Positions 1 through 12,315 of a stretch of DNA of 64,000 bases are shown one piece after another. How positions within the stretch are numbered: position 1 is the stretch's first letter; the number at the start of each line of letters is the position of its first letter. The DNA is from Phallus indusiatus. Lineage: Eukaryota; Basidiomycota; Agaricomycetes; Phallales; Phallaceae. Under the pieces are notes generated by a model that saw nothing but the letters and a program-made list of their open reading frames with translations, made no database searches and was not told the origin of the DNA. The DNA lies in the NCBI GenBank assembly GCA_027605045.1, contig JAQFWX010000025.1:434001-498000 (forward strand). Direction: 5' to 3'. Both the position numbers and the translations under genes were made by a program.

Positions 1-1210
1 AAGGGGGATAGCTGTAAAAAAAAGTCCGATTACTTCCTTTTATCTCGGGCTAAAAAAAATCTCGCACCATGTTGAAAAATGTTTCTTGAGCATTGTCTCT
101 AATCAAATACGTTGGCAGTAGAATCAAAGCCCCCAGGAAAGCAATCCCGCCAGCTTCAATGACTATCAGAAGGGACTTATAATATGTTAGCTTTGAAGGG
201 AAGACAACCAAAGAGACTCGTTTATGTACCTTATAACCCCAGCCTTTGAAACGACTACGACGACTGAATGCTTGCCACGAAGAATTTTGGCGCGATATCA
301 GAGTACCAGCAAGGACGAGAACTTGAGTTCAAATATTAGTCATATTATCTCATATCAAAGGCGAATTAAAGTACCTAGGCAAAACAGCTTCGTCATCAAG
401 GTGATTGAAAGTGTCGCGGAAACCCATTTTCGAAGAGAACTCTCGGTGAAAACTGCATCATCTTTTTGTACCGCAAAAGCACGAATGGCCCCGATCCCGG
501 CAACTATGCATGATTGGTTAAATGAGATTTAATGAGAGGTAATTAAAGTCACGACATACCTGAGTATGTGAAGCTTCCAAAAAGGGGTAGCAGGATAATT
601 AATAGTTTTTCATCCCAGATGATATAGGAACGATAGATCTAAGAGCCGTCAGCAAATTATCAAACACTTTCTTTACATTGGTAAAGCGTACCAGGAGTAT
701 GTCAAGGAAGAATGACTGCACTACGACGAGGATATTTTTGAAGCGATACAAAAAGCCCGCGAAATCAGCGAGATACACTTCTGCATTAGGATTTGGATCG
801 GCGGGTGTGGACACGAATGCGTTAAGAATACGACGAAGATTTGAACCAACATGCTGTTCAGATTTTTAGAGTTCAAGATTGAACACTATGCTCACGCGAA
901 TCATTTTTGAAGCAACACGTACAATGGTGTTCAAAGCGAACATCACAATGAGCGCGGTAAAGTTGAAGAGCAAAACTTTGTTGCGCTTCGTGCCATGTAA
1001 TAAATGTATAGCGTATACAAAAGACAGGGCCTCACAACCTGGACGTTGGGAAACACGAGGGAAAATGGGTGGGTTTTTTTCATTTATCGAAGCGAATGAT
1101 TAATATTGTGACTAACCGAAGATGATGGATTCCAGCCAAATTCCAATAAGCTCAGCCCTTTCGAGAGAGACATCTGCAGAACGACGAGACAGAACAAAGC
1201 TGTAAGTCAT
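1..1210 (-). CDS. Multi-pass (7-TM-like) membrane protein, partial
   Basis: This is the 5' part of a gene that runs off the left edge of the window. The start is the ATG at 1210 (MTYSFVLSRR), in frame with the first membrane segment (ERAELIGIWLES). At least six exons join cleanly: the first intron begins at 1116 and others start with gtgagc, gtacgc, gtatgt and gtactt. After splicing the protein shows hydrophobic helices (IVMFALNTIVRV, FFLDILLIYRSYIIWDEK, LLIILLPLFGSFTYSV, ATLSITLMTKLFCL, IEAGGIAFLGALILLPTYL). The YRSYIIWDEK stretch and the loop before it (NPNAEVYLADF) resemble a large family of seven-helix proteins of unknown function in Agaricomycetes. That family assignment is from memory of its pattern, not from a search. 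No ligand or signalling role can be stated. The reading frame shows no stop or frameshift, so it looks functional. Confidence 0.65.
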
Positions 1211-2380
1211 TGCAATTTCGATAACTCCTTATGACGAAGAGAAAAAAAGAACGAGGAAATGATGCTGGTAGTGGAATAAGTCCTACCATCAAACTCTTTT
1301 AATTTAAAAGCGGCGTCGGTGACATTCCTGAAGAGATCCATCGAAGAATTTGAGAACCCGAATTTGCAAGCAATGATTCCCTTTGACGGCCACTCCATTA
1401 CCGCTGAGATGATAAGATTTTGGTGGCTAATGTATAGACGTTCGTTCATCATACAAAGGGGATCCCTCAGGGGCCCCGACTGACCGAGCAGCCCTTACTG
1501 TCAGTTTGTCGAAAGATAGCTGAACCTGGCTGAACCAATTTCGGGATAGGATGGTTTGACTTTGATGACACGTGCATAAAGGCTAAGCTCCAGTTTTGAA
1601 TTAAAAATTCTATTGGCACCACGGTCGGTAGCTAGCAAGATGTTCACACTGGCAGGGGTTAAGAAGTGGTGATATTTTGGTGGAGCCTATTCCCTTTCAC
1701 TGAAGACATCTCAAAGGCGACGGGCGCAATAGACAAAGTCCGTTTACAAACAGCGAGGCTTAACAGGGAAACTGAAGGTAAAGATTTCACACTTTCCCGA
1801 CGAACCTAAAATAACATAGTTCATACTTTCATTATATCAAGCTAGTAGTATATGACATACTTAGTATTACCTGGATCCTTTTTTATTCGCCCGTGTTGAC
1901 GTCGGGTGGGATCGAGGATCTAGTACATATCGTAGGAGCTTACTAATGCAGACGCAAGATAATATTTCAGGTGATTTTGAAAATTTCAATGTGCGAACCG
2001 AACTAGCAACTATCTGAAACTCTCAGTGAATTCAAATCCGAACCAACGGCAAACACCTAATCAATTACTAGTCTTTTCATATGCGCTTATTTATACACAA
2101 CTAATTCAAAAGCGTCAACACTTCTCAGTCCGATTCTTTTCCAGCGATCTCTCGTATTGAGGATTAGCATTACAATTACAATACAGATTATATACAACTT
2201 GTTATTTACGAATCTGTTGTGTCTAGTATAATTAAACAAATTAAGATAGTCCTTGCGCAGTACAATGGAGATGAATAAAAAAGGAGAAAGCTTAATGTTC
2301 GTAAAGAAGCAAGCATTGTCCGTATTTCTGGGACCGATGAGACCAGCTCAAATTCTGCAACTTTGCAAAATGATTTTTTA
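1211..2380. other. Intergenic, no gene seen
   Basis: About 1.2 kb between the start of the membrane-protein gene and the stop of the C2H2 gene. Both genes are on the minus strand, so it holds the 3' end of the zinc-finger gene and the promoter of the membrane protein. It is AT-rich with no long or splice-joinable reading frame. I see no repeat or RNA gene in it. Confidence 0.5.
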
Positions 2381-3435
2381 TCATTGATGCGCCTAGCAGA
2401 TTAAAAAGCAAGGGTTAGTTGAAGTGTATAACGAGAAGATAATATAATATAAACCAACCTCAGATGGAAATCCTCCCAGGGACCTTCCACATTTTCCCTT
2501 CCTTTCGTGGGCGCGCATAGCATCTTTCCGTGCAAAAGGACGTCCGCTGAGTAGAAGCATTAACGACTCAAATTAACACCAGAGAGGAGTAAGGACTTAC
2601 CAATATTGACAAGGGTATTTTTTTTCTTGATTTCGTCTATGACGTTCAGCCGCTCGTTCTGAGGCAAATTCAACGTTACTAAAAGAATTGTCAATCTTGG
2701 CTGAAAAAAAGGATCAAATATGCACACTCACCATGTTCGACAGATGTAGGGCTTAGAGGTTCCGAACAAGTGTTGATAGACGTGAGCTTTGGCAGCTTGA
2801 GTTCCTCTTAAAATTTCGGAATTCATACTACAACTTATGCAGCGATATAGCTTGGGCCGTGAGCTTATTAATAGCAGGTGTCTTTCTAATGAAGCAGCGG
2901 TAATGTTGGATTTCAGTCGAACATCATGGGATATCTGATTAGAGGTTATCGGGACAGCGGAAGGACCAGGGTTGACTGGTTCTGGTATCGGCGCTGGTAA
3001 TTCTGAATCGTAAGGGGAAGCTACTAGCATAGGGGGGATGGGAGTTCATAGACTGTTCTAAGAAAAAGTAGAGAAGACTGGATTGACTCACTCAGAATCT
3101 CAGGGGTGCCCTGTGGTGTGCCCTGCGAAGATGCTGATGATAAGTTGTTTTCTAGATGTCCAGAAGGTACAGGGGTTTGGAAAGCAATGTTGTTATTGTC
3201 ATTGTTGTACACTTGAGCAATGTTGGGGTCCTGAAGATATGACGTTGATGTCGGATATGGTACTACTAAAAGTAATGATGTTATAATCAGAGCTCAAAAT
3301 GTTTATCAGGAGAAACTTACAGGAATACGAGTCTTGTACAGGATAGTAAGGCGGGTAATCGTAAGAATCTTCAGTCTGATAGTACACGGGTAAACCAGTT
3401 TCCTGAGATGGGTATATTTCATCGGGGTGTGACAT
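2381..3435 (-). CDS. Small C2H2 zinc-finger transcription factor
   Basis: Reconstructed from about six exons: ATG at 3435 (MSHPDEIYPSQ), and the last intron (gttggt...ctgctag, with a ctaac branch point) places the stop at 2381-2383. The N-terminal half is rich in Tyr, Pro, Ser and Asn and looks disordered. The C-terminal half carries the zinc-binding part. A first Cys2...His2 unit (YRCISC ... HVYQH) is followed by a finger with CRTC and H, where the intron splits the second Cys codon, and by a third with CQYCGRPFARKDAMRAH and a terminal Cys. The spacing and the FARKDAMRAHER helix are typical of DNA-binding C2H2 fingers in fungi. The protein is likely a nuclear transcription factor of about 250 residues; its targets are unknown. 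Splicing is well supported because every exon join keeps the finger pattern. Confidence 0.72.
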
Positions 3436-6400
3436 TATCGACAATCTTCTGTAGAAAGAAGAAACAATGAAAGGATGCTATTAGAAGTTTTGAAGATGTA
3501 CAAACTTTTTGAGTGGTTTATGAACCCTGAATAGCGTTCCCGAAGAGTAGAGGTGATCTACCGGAAGGCAAGTGTGATGATCATGATGGGACCGATCCGT
3601 CTTGCCTTATAACTAAAGCTGAAGAGCTGTGTATAGGTCATACTTTGAATGGGATTGCCCACTAGTAAAAGCGCAATGGGAGTTTAGGATTGCGGTTCAA
3701 GGGCTATGCACCGACGCGCGTGTGTGATGGCAGTGGCTGGGTCGGCGCTTCGATCATTGCGGGGCTGTTCCGGACAGTTTTTGAGTCGATTAGGATATGT
3801 ATAATAAATCTCTCCGAAGACAAAATATGCATTTGTTAAAAGTATTTTTTTACATTCTGTACTGCGCATAATCATTATCTGGCGTTATTAAAGCACAATG
3901 ATAGCCACTTGCCATTATCCTCCCAAATCGTCTTACTTAAGGCTTTATTTTCGGTTCAGGAACCAATGTCGGTCGGAAACTAATGGCACCAGGAGCTCCC
4001 GGCAATAGTTTCTTTCTCCGTGGAAACTTTACAGTAAATTTACTGGGAGCTGCCCGAGCTCCCACGGCACTTCATTTCAGTCAATATTCCGAAAATAATC
4101 AAACGAGGAGCGTTTATCCTTCACCTTGTCAAACAAAAGAAATTGTCCATTGTAGGTCTGAAAGAGACGTAATGGAGCTACTGCCACAAGAAAGGTACAC
4201 GAAAGATTTGAAAAATTCATGAACAGGTGTTGATCCGTGACTGGAGTATGTGACATGTGACATATGAACTCGCATGACGTTTTGCATCCGATCAGCACTC
4301 ACCGCCTCCGATTTAAACAGTAAAATACGAGGCGGTGCGGAGACTTCTTCACCATCAGATGATACGATACGCTCGCACATCGCCTCTTCAATTGAAGCAG
4401 CTCATAGGATCCCCAAATGCTAGAATTTTCCTTATGAAGGTCTTTCGTTTGGCCATCATGATTGCGCGTACAAACCACAGTTGCCAAACCTGAAACAGCG
4501 CACACATGAAATATCATATATCACACGTTCAAATAGGTACGCTTTGGTGTTTCTATCTTGAACCAACGTCTATAAAAACAATGGTAGTTGTGGGAAATCA
4601 ATGCCAGTACCGACACAAACTGTCATGGTGTTTTAAAGTTTTGTTGACCTAGCCCGACCCCGATCCCGACGCTCTACTCATCATTACAGTCAATTGACTT
4701 TTGGAGAATTGTGGCGCAAGTGAACAAGTTCTTAACCCGTTTTAATGAATTAGACTTTCGGTGTTGTGTTCCGGTATTATTCAGCCGCGCACAGCTATGA
4801 CTTCAAGGCAAGAGCTATGCTGCTCTACATGCAACTTAGAGCCAATTGCATTTCAACATTCCAAAGTCTTATTCATCCGCTTAACAATCAGTACAAAAGC
4901 AGGCATTCATTGGATAGCCGAATGTTCCCAGGTGGGGCTAGTGTTTCATTCAAAGTTTAAGAATGAATATGTATTGTACTAACGATCGCAGTACTTTATA
5001 TTGTATGTGCTTGTTTTAAATGCATTCAATATCTTGCTATTCAAGAGTTGCTAATTATTACCAGATTGAACTCTTGCCTATTTCGCTTCGCCAATTCCGC
5101 TCAAAGATGAAAAACGCCAAGAGTTTAAACACATCATTGGACCACCAAACTGCGCCAGAGATAGGAAATTGTACTGAGTCGATGAATTATGCATATTGGA
5201 ATCCTGAAAAGACGAAATCATCTCCCATTCCGGACTACCTCATTTCACCAAATGGCTGCAGCACTGACAACAATTCGTAAAGGTATTTATTAGTCAAAAC
5301 AGCCGGTATTTCGCGATCTACAGATAAATTGGAGATTAGTTGAATTTCTGCTTGGACTTGCCTAGACGCTCTCGAAGCATGCCCAGCCATCTATCCGTTC
5401 AAGTTGATAATCCTTGGCCAGCGTTATAATGAAACGCCTTCCCATGTGACTATTTCTTTGCTTTGTTAGAAATTCCCAGCATGATGTGATTGTGATATCC
5501 AAGCGGTTAGGGTTCGGGATTTTTGCGGTTGTCTGGAATTCTGGACTTGCTGCTGCCTTTTGTCGAAATGAACCGAAGAGAAGATCTTTCCTGACTCTAT
5601 TTTTGCTCTTATGAGACATATGGCAATTGGGTAAACCTCGAGTTCTCTGTATAAAAAATTGGAAGGGTCTGGACTGTTGTCAGCCTCGCTGAGAAGGTCT
5701 GCTGTCAATCACCAACGTTTATTAATTGATTACTCGCCCAGGTGTCCCTCGTTAAACGCCTCTCGTTTTTCTTTCCCAGCTGTTCCTAAGCGGCTCGAAA
5801 GCTCAGATTTAGGTTTTAGATGACGCCTAGAAATTTCATCTGTGTGGAAGAGGAAGCACTGCATGATACAAAGGTATTATCGGTTACTATTGCAAAACCG
5901 ATGTCAATTTGAAGACTCTATATACATATGCATTAAATACTAATGGAGATTTGACGGCTCCGGTTTGAATACGATCAGCCAACCGGTTTTCAGCTTAGCC
6001 TATGATAGACACGCAGCGAAGCTATACGGTCAAAGCGGTATTTTTGTGCATCAGCAGGTCGTGATTACGATGTCGTAATGAGCTTTACAAAATGTATTGA
6101 CATGTGTGAAATATCTCGCGGATAAAAATAGAACCGCCTATGTTTAATACATATCTATCTATCAGTCTACATAGCTCCAGCAGTGAGCTCCTTGTTTTCC
6201 TCCAACGTAATAAGCTATGTGCATTATAAGGCTAGGAAAACGTACTTAGTATTTTACAGAAAGGATGAGCAATGAGATTGAAGGCCATTGACCGCCGGTC
6301 ACCTGGCACGCTTGTGAACAAATGTCGCGGAGAATGTTCCAGCGCAGAATGCAACGTTCACGGTCTTCTCAGAACCTGGTTGCCGAGATAGAAGCTGCCT

Positions 6401-7527
6401 GCAGGGAATGCAGCACCCTACAACACCGGGAAGATTGACGGTTTCATCGTCTAACACGAGGCTATTTTCTTTTACCAATAACAAAAGAAACAGGTGTCAA
6501 GGAACGCAAATTTTTATGGGGAAAAACGTTTATTTGTTTGTGATGGCACCGGATCCGGATCTAGGGACGCGCGGACTATTGTAGAGGCAAAGGAGAAGAA
6601 GCCCCTGCGTGATCAGAACGGGACGAGGCGAGAAAATAATTATCCACCACACACATCCACTGTCACGAATGTTCGTTTGGGATGGTGAAAAAGTTCAAGA
6701 GGACAAATATCCGAGGTTTGGAGTTTCCGCGACGCGTCGACGGATGTCGCGCTGGCTTGTTTGGCGTGTAAACAAGTACCACCATGGAAAAAACATTTAG
6801 ATCGAAGATTATTGTTGCGTTAACCGGCGTATCGAGAGAAGCAGTAATATAGATATATGTAAGTAGAACATTTCTCGTGGTCGAGATAGAATGTCAGTTC
6901 GGAAGGCTAATTGAATATAGGCTGGGCTAGCTTTTTATGTTAATATACCGAGCGAATCAAAGAGCGAGAGTGCTGGCGGAAGAAAAAAATTTTCAGCGGA
7001 AATCAAGGGAAGGTACCATGATCATGATATAGACATGTATTTGTTTATGGACAGTTATGTTGAAGTGGGACAAATAGTGATTGTTGAAAGAACGACCTTG
7101 TAGCACATTGATAAGTGCCAGATTACGAATGTTTACAATGCGCAGCCCACGTCGTCTTCTGAATGTTGTTGTCAATGGCTCGTTTAATGAAATTTAAAAA
7201 TGAAGTTGGTTCGTGCTCACCTGCGGAGATATGATCGAGACGGCCATCTGAAAGATTGAAACGTCGGTGTTAGATTCATCATTCCCGAGGAAAGAAAGGA
7301 CGGGTCGTACAAGGAAAGTCTCTGGGTGTCACTACCCGTATGCAGAAGACATGACCTGCATGCATGCACACCTTAAAAAAGGACTACTGGGGGTGTGAAT
7401 CAGTTTCTGCATTGCTTATATCTAACTTGTGAGAATTCAGCCAAATTATAGTGACAATCTTATCATCACGCCTCGAAGAATGACTCCAACATAATTATAG
7501 AAGCCACTTTCATCATGCTTTCAATAT

Positions 7528-7788
7528 TTATAAAAAGGTTCTGTTCCACTTTGAGCCGCGTTTGGATATCCATATACATGTATGTATGTACCACTCATCG
7601 GCTAAAGTGACGAGAATCAAGGCGCGATCGGGGAGGGTGGTGATGTCGATTCGGATGATGGCATGTCGAGAGAAAAAGGAGTCAAAGTTCGTAACCATAC
7701 TTGGCATATGATTTCTGCTTGAGATAATAATAAATTGGGGTGGAACATCAACTTGAGGGGAAGGCACTTTGAAAGAATCTTTTGTCAT
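7528..7788 (-). CDS. Possible small orphan reading frame
   Basis: An uninterrupted 86-codon frame beginning MTKDSFKVPSPQVDVPP. A TATA-like element reading CCATATATAGC on the minus strand lies at about 7855-7866, some 70 bases upstream of the ATG, which is a usual fungal spacing. The protein has no motif I recognise and no signal peptide. It sits alone in the gene-poor stretch. It could be a real lineage-specific gene, one exon of a longer gene, or chance. I list it only because of the promoter-like context. Confidence 0.18.
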   Translation of the reverse strand: MTKDSFKVPSPQVDVPPQFIIISSRNHMPSMVTNFDSFFSRHAIIRIDITTLPDRALILVTLADEWYIHTCIWISKRGSKWNRTFL

Positions 7789-8129
7789 TTCGGACGTGAA
7801 ATTCTGCTCGTGCGTCAGTGGAACCGAGCTAGCAGGCAGCTCATATCTGACCGTAAGCTATATATGGTTGGTTGAGTTGGGCTTGGGCTCCGAGATATCG
7901 GCCAAAAAGGAGGTGAAGGAGGTCTTGAGGGAGGAGCGTGGAAATTTAATCCAATAACTTTATAGTGTCGAATTCGGGAAGTGCTGTTGCGTACCTATGC
8001 GGGGGGAGGACAACGGAAGGCAACGGACCGAAGTCAGTGTTATCCCGTAGCTGGGTGATATCCATATTCGATCCAATTGCAAGGGTCATAATCGTGATTG
8101 ACTGGAGAAGGCCTCTCAGCCGCAGGGAT

Positions 8130-8163
8130 ATATATATATTATTATATTATATTTATTATAATT
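8130..8163. repeat. AT-rich microsatellite
   Basis: TATATATAT followed by ATTATATT-type repeats in the gene-poor left region. Simple-sequence DNA with no coding sense. Confidence 0.6.
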
Positions 8164-8633
8164 GTCGACACAAGCCACGCAAGAGCTATATGACTTGAAG
8201 CTCAAACCAAAAAAACCCGGTATCTTGGTGATGATTCTTACCAGGCCGCGGCTATAAAATTATAGAAGTATCTTGAACAAGCCATGTGTGCGCGCGCGTC
8301 AGCCAGAACAATCAAATCATTATCAAGTTTGAATGTTGTGCTTTGTGGAGCTAAGTATGTGCCATGAAGTACTACACACGTCGGATCGCTTCACCAACTC
8401 TTCCGAGCGCCTACATCTGCCCTTGGTGGGAGATGGCCGCTTCCCATTGGTCCGCGCGTTTCTTGCACAGTCTTACGTAACCTCATTCCACCTCGAGCAC
8501 TGGCTAGTTATACTTTTGCTTTTTAAACCATCACATCCCCAGCCTGTATCTATGTATCTTTCTTCCTCTCGCATTTGACATTTCTCTTTAACCTCCCCAA
8601 CACCCTTGCTTCGTCATCCTTCTTGTTCATTGC

Positions 8634-9428
8634 ATGTCGCCTCGCTCGATTCTCAAGGCGGATCCTGCAAAGTCGACTGCAAAGTGCCGGTCCCACGTCC
8701 ACTTTCCTCCGTCGCCTTCACAACTCGTTTCGGCCACATATTATGCATATCCAGCAGCTTACTATGACCGCACACCTTTAGTTGTTGCGCCGAACGAATG
8801 TGCTCTGCCTAGTAGGAACTGCCCCGAGCGCACTTATGTTATCTGCGACCGTGAAGCTCGTTTACTTACACAAGTCAAGGACGACGTCGAGCAAAAGTAC
8901 GAGTACGACGCTGATGCTGACGCAAAAAGTACCTCGTTGAATACCCCAAGACCTTATTTATCGCCCCAGCATCAATTAGACTACTTCTCGCCCCCACCGT
9001 CTTATTATTCTACTCCTCGCCCCCACAGTAATATGCCAGAGTTAACATGGTCCGAGTCGGAAGACTCCGATGCACTAATATCTCCCCCACTCGATTCAGA
9101 TCCGTGTCATACTTTCTCCTCACTCCATATCTCTTCCACGGTAACGCCAGATCGGACACGTAGCCAGAGACCGTTATTATCTTCTCCCGCGGATGTTTCC
9201 CAGGATGTCCTTGCATTCTTGCCCCATCCTCCCCTTCCTCCGAATCAACGTAAACGCTCGCTGTCTCCCCGAAATCGAGAAAGAAAAGAATACACCTATT
9301 CCTCTTCAGATAGCGATAATACCCCCGTCTACACGACTGCACGCCCAAGACCATTACGTTCACGATATCTTACCTCCGAATTCAGTTCAGAGATACCCCC
9401 AGATTCCGGCTGTTTAGGTGGATTCTAA
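8634..9428 (+). CDS. SILK-motif, Pro/Ser-rich protein (possible PP1 regulator)
   Basis: A single-exon frame of 264 codons. Just after the start it carries RSILK, a match to the SILK docking motif of protein phosphatase 1 regulators, followed about 15 residues later by HVHFPPSP, which resembles a degenerate RVxF site. A short ordered-looking block follows (YYDRTPLVVAPNECALPSRN). The rest is low complexity, rich in Pro, Ser, Asp and Tyr (SPPPSYYSTPRP, SESEDSD), and ends in a basic patch (RKRSLSPRNRERKE) and DSGCLGGF. I recall similarly organised uncharacterised proteins in Agaricomycetes. Binding to PP1 is an inference from two short motifs only. No transmembrane segment is present; likely cytosolic or nuclear. 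Confidence 0.7.
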   Translation: MSPRSILKADPAKSTAKCRSHVHFPPSPSQLVSATYYAYPAAYYDRTPLVVAPNECALPSRNCPERTYVICDREARLLTQVKDDVEQKYEYDADADAKSTSLNTPRPYLSPQHQLDYFSPPPSYYSTPRPHSNMPELTWSESEDSDALISPPLDSDPCHTFSSLHISSTVTPDRTRSQRPLLSSPADVSQDVLAFLPHPPLPPNQRKRSLSPRNRERKEYTYSSSDSDNTPVYTTARPRPLRSRYLTSEFSSEIPPDSGCLGGF

Positions 9429-9956
9429 TGTGTTTTCATGATTCCGTCATTGTCCTGTTTCGTTACCTTCCCTTTTTGGCATTCCTTTATTTTTCCCCGG
9501 ACTACACCGCTTTTGCAGCATTGTCTTTTTTAGTGCTTCAGGACTGATTGCTCGTGCCATTATCTTCCTTGTGTCCCTATGTGTTTGGCCGTGTTTTGTT
9601 CGGACGATACCATCTTTTTTCCCCTGTTCGGCCCATTACCCCGATTATTACTTATTGCTTTCCCTCCTGCACTTCCATATATGTTTTGTCCCAACCATTC
9701 TTTTAGATTACCATCATATGTCTGTATTACTCTTGTACCGCTATACTTAGTATTTTTTTATTGCCGATACCAATGCGGCATCATGATATCCGAGTCTGCA
9801 CCTCTTTATGACGTAGCACCAATAGTGACCTGACTGGCACGTCACACTCAAGAAGTCCATAATTTATACCGTCGTTGACGGCTCTGCACCCTAATCGTCC
9901 CCCTCAATAGCAAATTTATCGTAAATATACCAATCCTAAAAAAAATCTCCGGAATC
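9429..9956. other. Intergenic: 3' region plus CPT1 promoter
   Basis: About 530 bases between two plus-strand genes. It is pyrimidine-rich in its first half, probably the 3' untranslated region of the upstream gene, and ends in an AT-rich block just before the ATG at 9957. No gene is seen. Confidence 0.5.
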
Positions 9957-12015
9957 ATGTCATACATCAAACCTGACGCTCTTGGGAGGTTGTCGAACTA
10001 TTCATACAAAGGTGTGGACAGGTGAGTCGTGCCTGCTGCACAAAAAAGACTACGCGTCCCTTACCCTGAACTGCGTATCTTTTCGTTTTCCTTCTTTTGT
10101 CCACAGGTCCGTAATATCACGATATGTGCTACACCCATTCTGGAATTGGCTGGTCACTTTGTGGCCGGTATGGGTCGCACCAAACGTGGTCAGTTACCAA
10201 AAAAAGAGAGAGAGAAGAAGACCGTTGTTGATTTTGAGCTTTTTCTTCTTTTTTTTTATCAGATAACACTTTCTGGGCTGGTCGTCGTCATGATCAACTT
10301 TTTATCTCTGCTTTATTATGACCCAAATTATTTGACTGAAAAAGGAGGAGCAACAGGTCCCCCGCATTGGATCTATTTCACGTGAGTTTTCCTACTCTCT
10401 CTTAATAATTCCGTCCATTGACGCGTTTTATTTGAATAAAAAATAACAGATGGGCAGCAGGACTTTTCATTTACCAGAGTTTCGATGCTATTGATGGGTT
10501 AGTATCCTATCTTTCTTTGATTCCCGCTTTTTGTTTTCAATGCTTTTTTTGCCGATGAGAAAGCTGCTCACTACTTTTATCAAATTCAGGAAGCAAGCTC
10601 GACGAACGGGAATGGCGGGTCCCCTTGGCGAAATGTTCGATCACGGTAGGTTTTTTTCCTCTTCACTTTGGCAATGTCACTTGATTTTGAATATTTTTAT
10701 CATAGGCTGCGATGCCATTAATACTACTGTAAGGAGTTTCGGTCTTCAGGCCTAGCTATCCTGCCTGGGTTGATAAGAGCCGCTCACGAGACCTTTGTTT
10801 TCAATACAGCTTGAGGCTATCCTCGCCGCTCGGGCGTTGAATCTTGGCCGGTCTTGGTGGACAGTTGCCTCTCAAGTGGCTACGCTAGCCAACTTTTATT
10901 TGACAACATGGGAAGAGTACCATACAGGTGTGTATATATCGGAATTTACTCCATTCTTCGGTGGTATCGGATCTTGTGTTTTTTTTACTCTAACTGAATT
11001 GCTTCACTCAATCTGCAGGACAATTATACCTCGGTGTGTTCTCAGGGCCAGTCGAGGGTATCTTAATGATTGTTGCCGTATTTATTGTATCTGGGATTTA
11101 TGGTACGTAAAATTATATCGGGCTTTGTAGAAATTTCTCCCGTTAATATCTCGGATCGATTATATAGGACCTGCAATATGGGATACCGGCCTGCTTACAG
11201 CTTTACATCTTGATCAAGTTGATTCCGTAACGCGAATCATTCCTAATATAGGCCTTAATGTATCCTTCATGGTCTTTGGTGCCTTTGCTCTTGCATTTAA
11301 CATTCTAGTCAGGTCAATCCAAAACGTAACCTATCATTTTTTCCAAACAAAAATACTGACTTCTAAAAATTACAGTTATTCTAATGTCTACCGCTCCTGC
11401 AATGCTTCCAAAAGATCAGTATTACGCCCTCTGCTCTCGCTGTTTCCTTTCTCCGTTACGGTCCTCCTCCAATATGCATGGCTCTTGGCGCCAAACTGTC
11501 CCATCCGCGATTCACCGCTTCTCGTTCCATTTCTCTGTGCATGGGGTCTTCAATTTGCTCATCAAGTGGGCCGAATGATTTTGGCGCACGTTACAAGTAG
11601 TCCTTTCCCCTATTGGAACTGGCTTTGGCTTTGGTTTGCGCTTGGTGCATTAGATGCCAACCTTCCTTACATCAATATGTGAGTCTGTTCAGCGAAGTTT
11701 TAGCTGCAATTTCTCTGATCTGGTCGTTTGTCTTTTGGAAACAAAGGAACCCTATCATTCAAATGTCTTATCTTGGTTCTACTGCATTTGTTTATGCTAC
11801 CCTTGGAGTGACGTTTTTTGCATACCATCACTTTGTTACGTCCGTCATATCAGGTATTTGTTTCTTTGGGATGAAATTATATATATATATTTATTAATCT
11901 GTTCGCAGAAATTACCAATTATCTAGGAATCGCTTGCTTTACTGTCCGGAAGAAAGACGTCGATGGCAATTGGAGAAAGGCCGCCGAAGTCAACGGGCAT
12001 ACTAAGAAAGTATGA
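9957..12015 (+). CDS. CPT1: CDP-alcohol phosphotransferase (choline/ethanolamine phosphotransferase)
   Basis: Transfers phosphocholine or phosphoethanolamine from the CDP-activated form to diacylglycerol, the last step of the Kennedy pathway, in ER or Golgi membranes. The start MSYIKPDALGRLSNYSYKG and about ten further exons give a protein of the family's usual size (about 400 residues). The diagnostic CDP-OH-P motif is complete and spans two introns: DAIDGKQARRTG, then GEMFDHG, then CDA, which supplies the D-G-x2-A-R-x8-G-x3-D-x3-D pattern. Multiple hydrophobic helices follow (ILMIVAVFIVSGIYG, FMVFGAFALAFNILV). The C-terminus ITNYLGIACFTVRKKD is typical. One intron near 11679-11747 has a CAAAG acceptor; splicing it joins NLPYIN to NPIIQM and keeps the frame. 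Whether choline or ethanolamine is preferred cannot be read from the sequence. Confidence 0.9.
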
Positions 12016-12315
12016 ATCAACTGAACATTCAAAGTTTGCTCTTTTCATTGCATAGAAAAAAGTACGATCTTATGATTTCTTGCTATTTCATTTTCCAAAA
12101 CACCCGGACAAATCTAAAAGTAGAACGTTGTGTTGAAGTGTGGAATTAGTACTGTTTATTGCCAACCATAGAATACCCATGATACTTTAGATTAACTACA
12201 GCATAAATAACTGGTTGATACAACTTAATAATTGTGTGGATGCGATATGCAAAAGAAAAAGGGAAAAAATGCCATAAAAAGGAAAAGCGCGGAAGGATCT
12301 AAAGAGGCTGCTATC

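Larger units (their letters stand above)
3436..8633. other. Gene-poor stretch of about 5.2 kb
   Basis: No gene here can be supported with confidence. Reading frames are short (under 90 codons), and I could not join them through plausible introns into a recognisable protein. A possible minus-strand exon lies near 4298-4380, ending at a good donor (gtgagt), but its neighbours make no family I know. AT repeats lie at about 8130-8163. I found no transposase or reverse-transcriptase motif, no long terminal repeat and no inverted-repeat pair by eye. It may hold old decayed elements, regulatory DNA or lineage-specific genes. Confidence 0.4.

Noticed and set aside
5362..5708. Overlapping minus-strand frames of 80-85 codons in the left gene-poor region
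   Set aside because: No motif, no promoter context and no plausible splice partners; consistent with chance open frames.
7250..7800. Possible mating-pheromone precursor or short secreted peptide
   Set aside because: I looked for short frames ending in a CaaX box here and elsewhere and found none; the MAVSIISPQ-type frame near 7200-7250 does not end in Cys-aliphatic-aliphatic-X.
11675..11750. Apparent frameshift in the CDP-alcohol phosphotransferase after NLPYIN
   Set aside because: An intron with gtgagt donor and CAAAG acceptor removes the segment and joins NLPYIN to NPIIQM in frame, matching the family, so no frameshift is needed.
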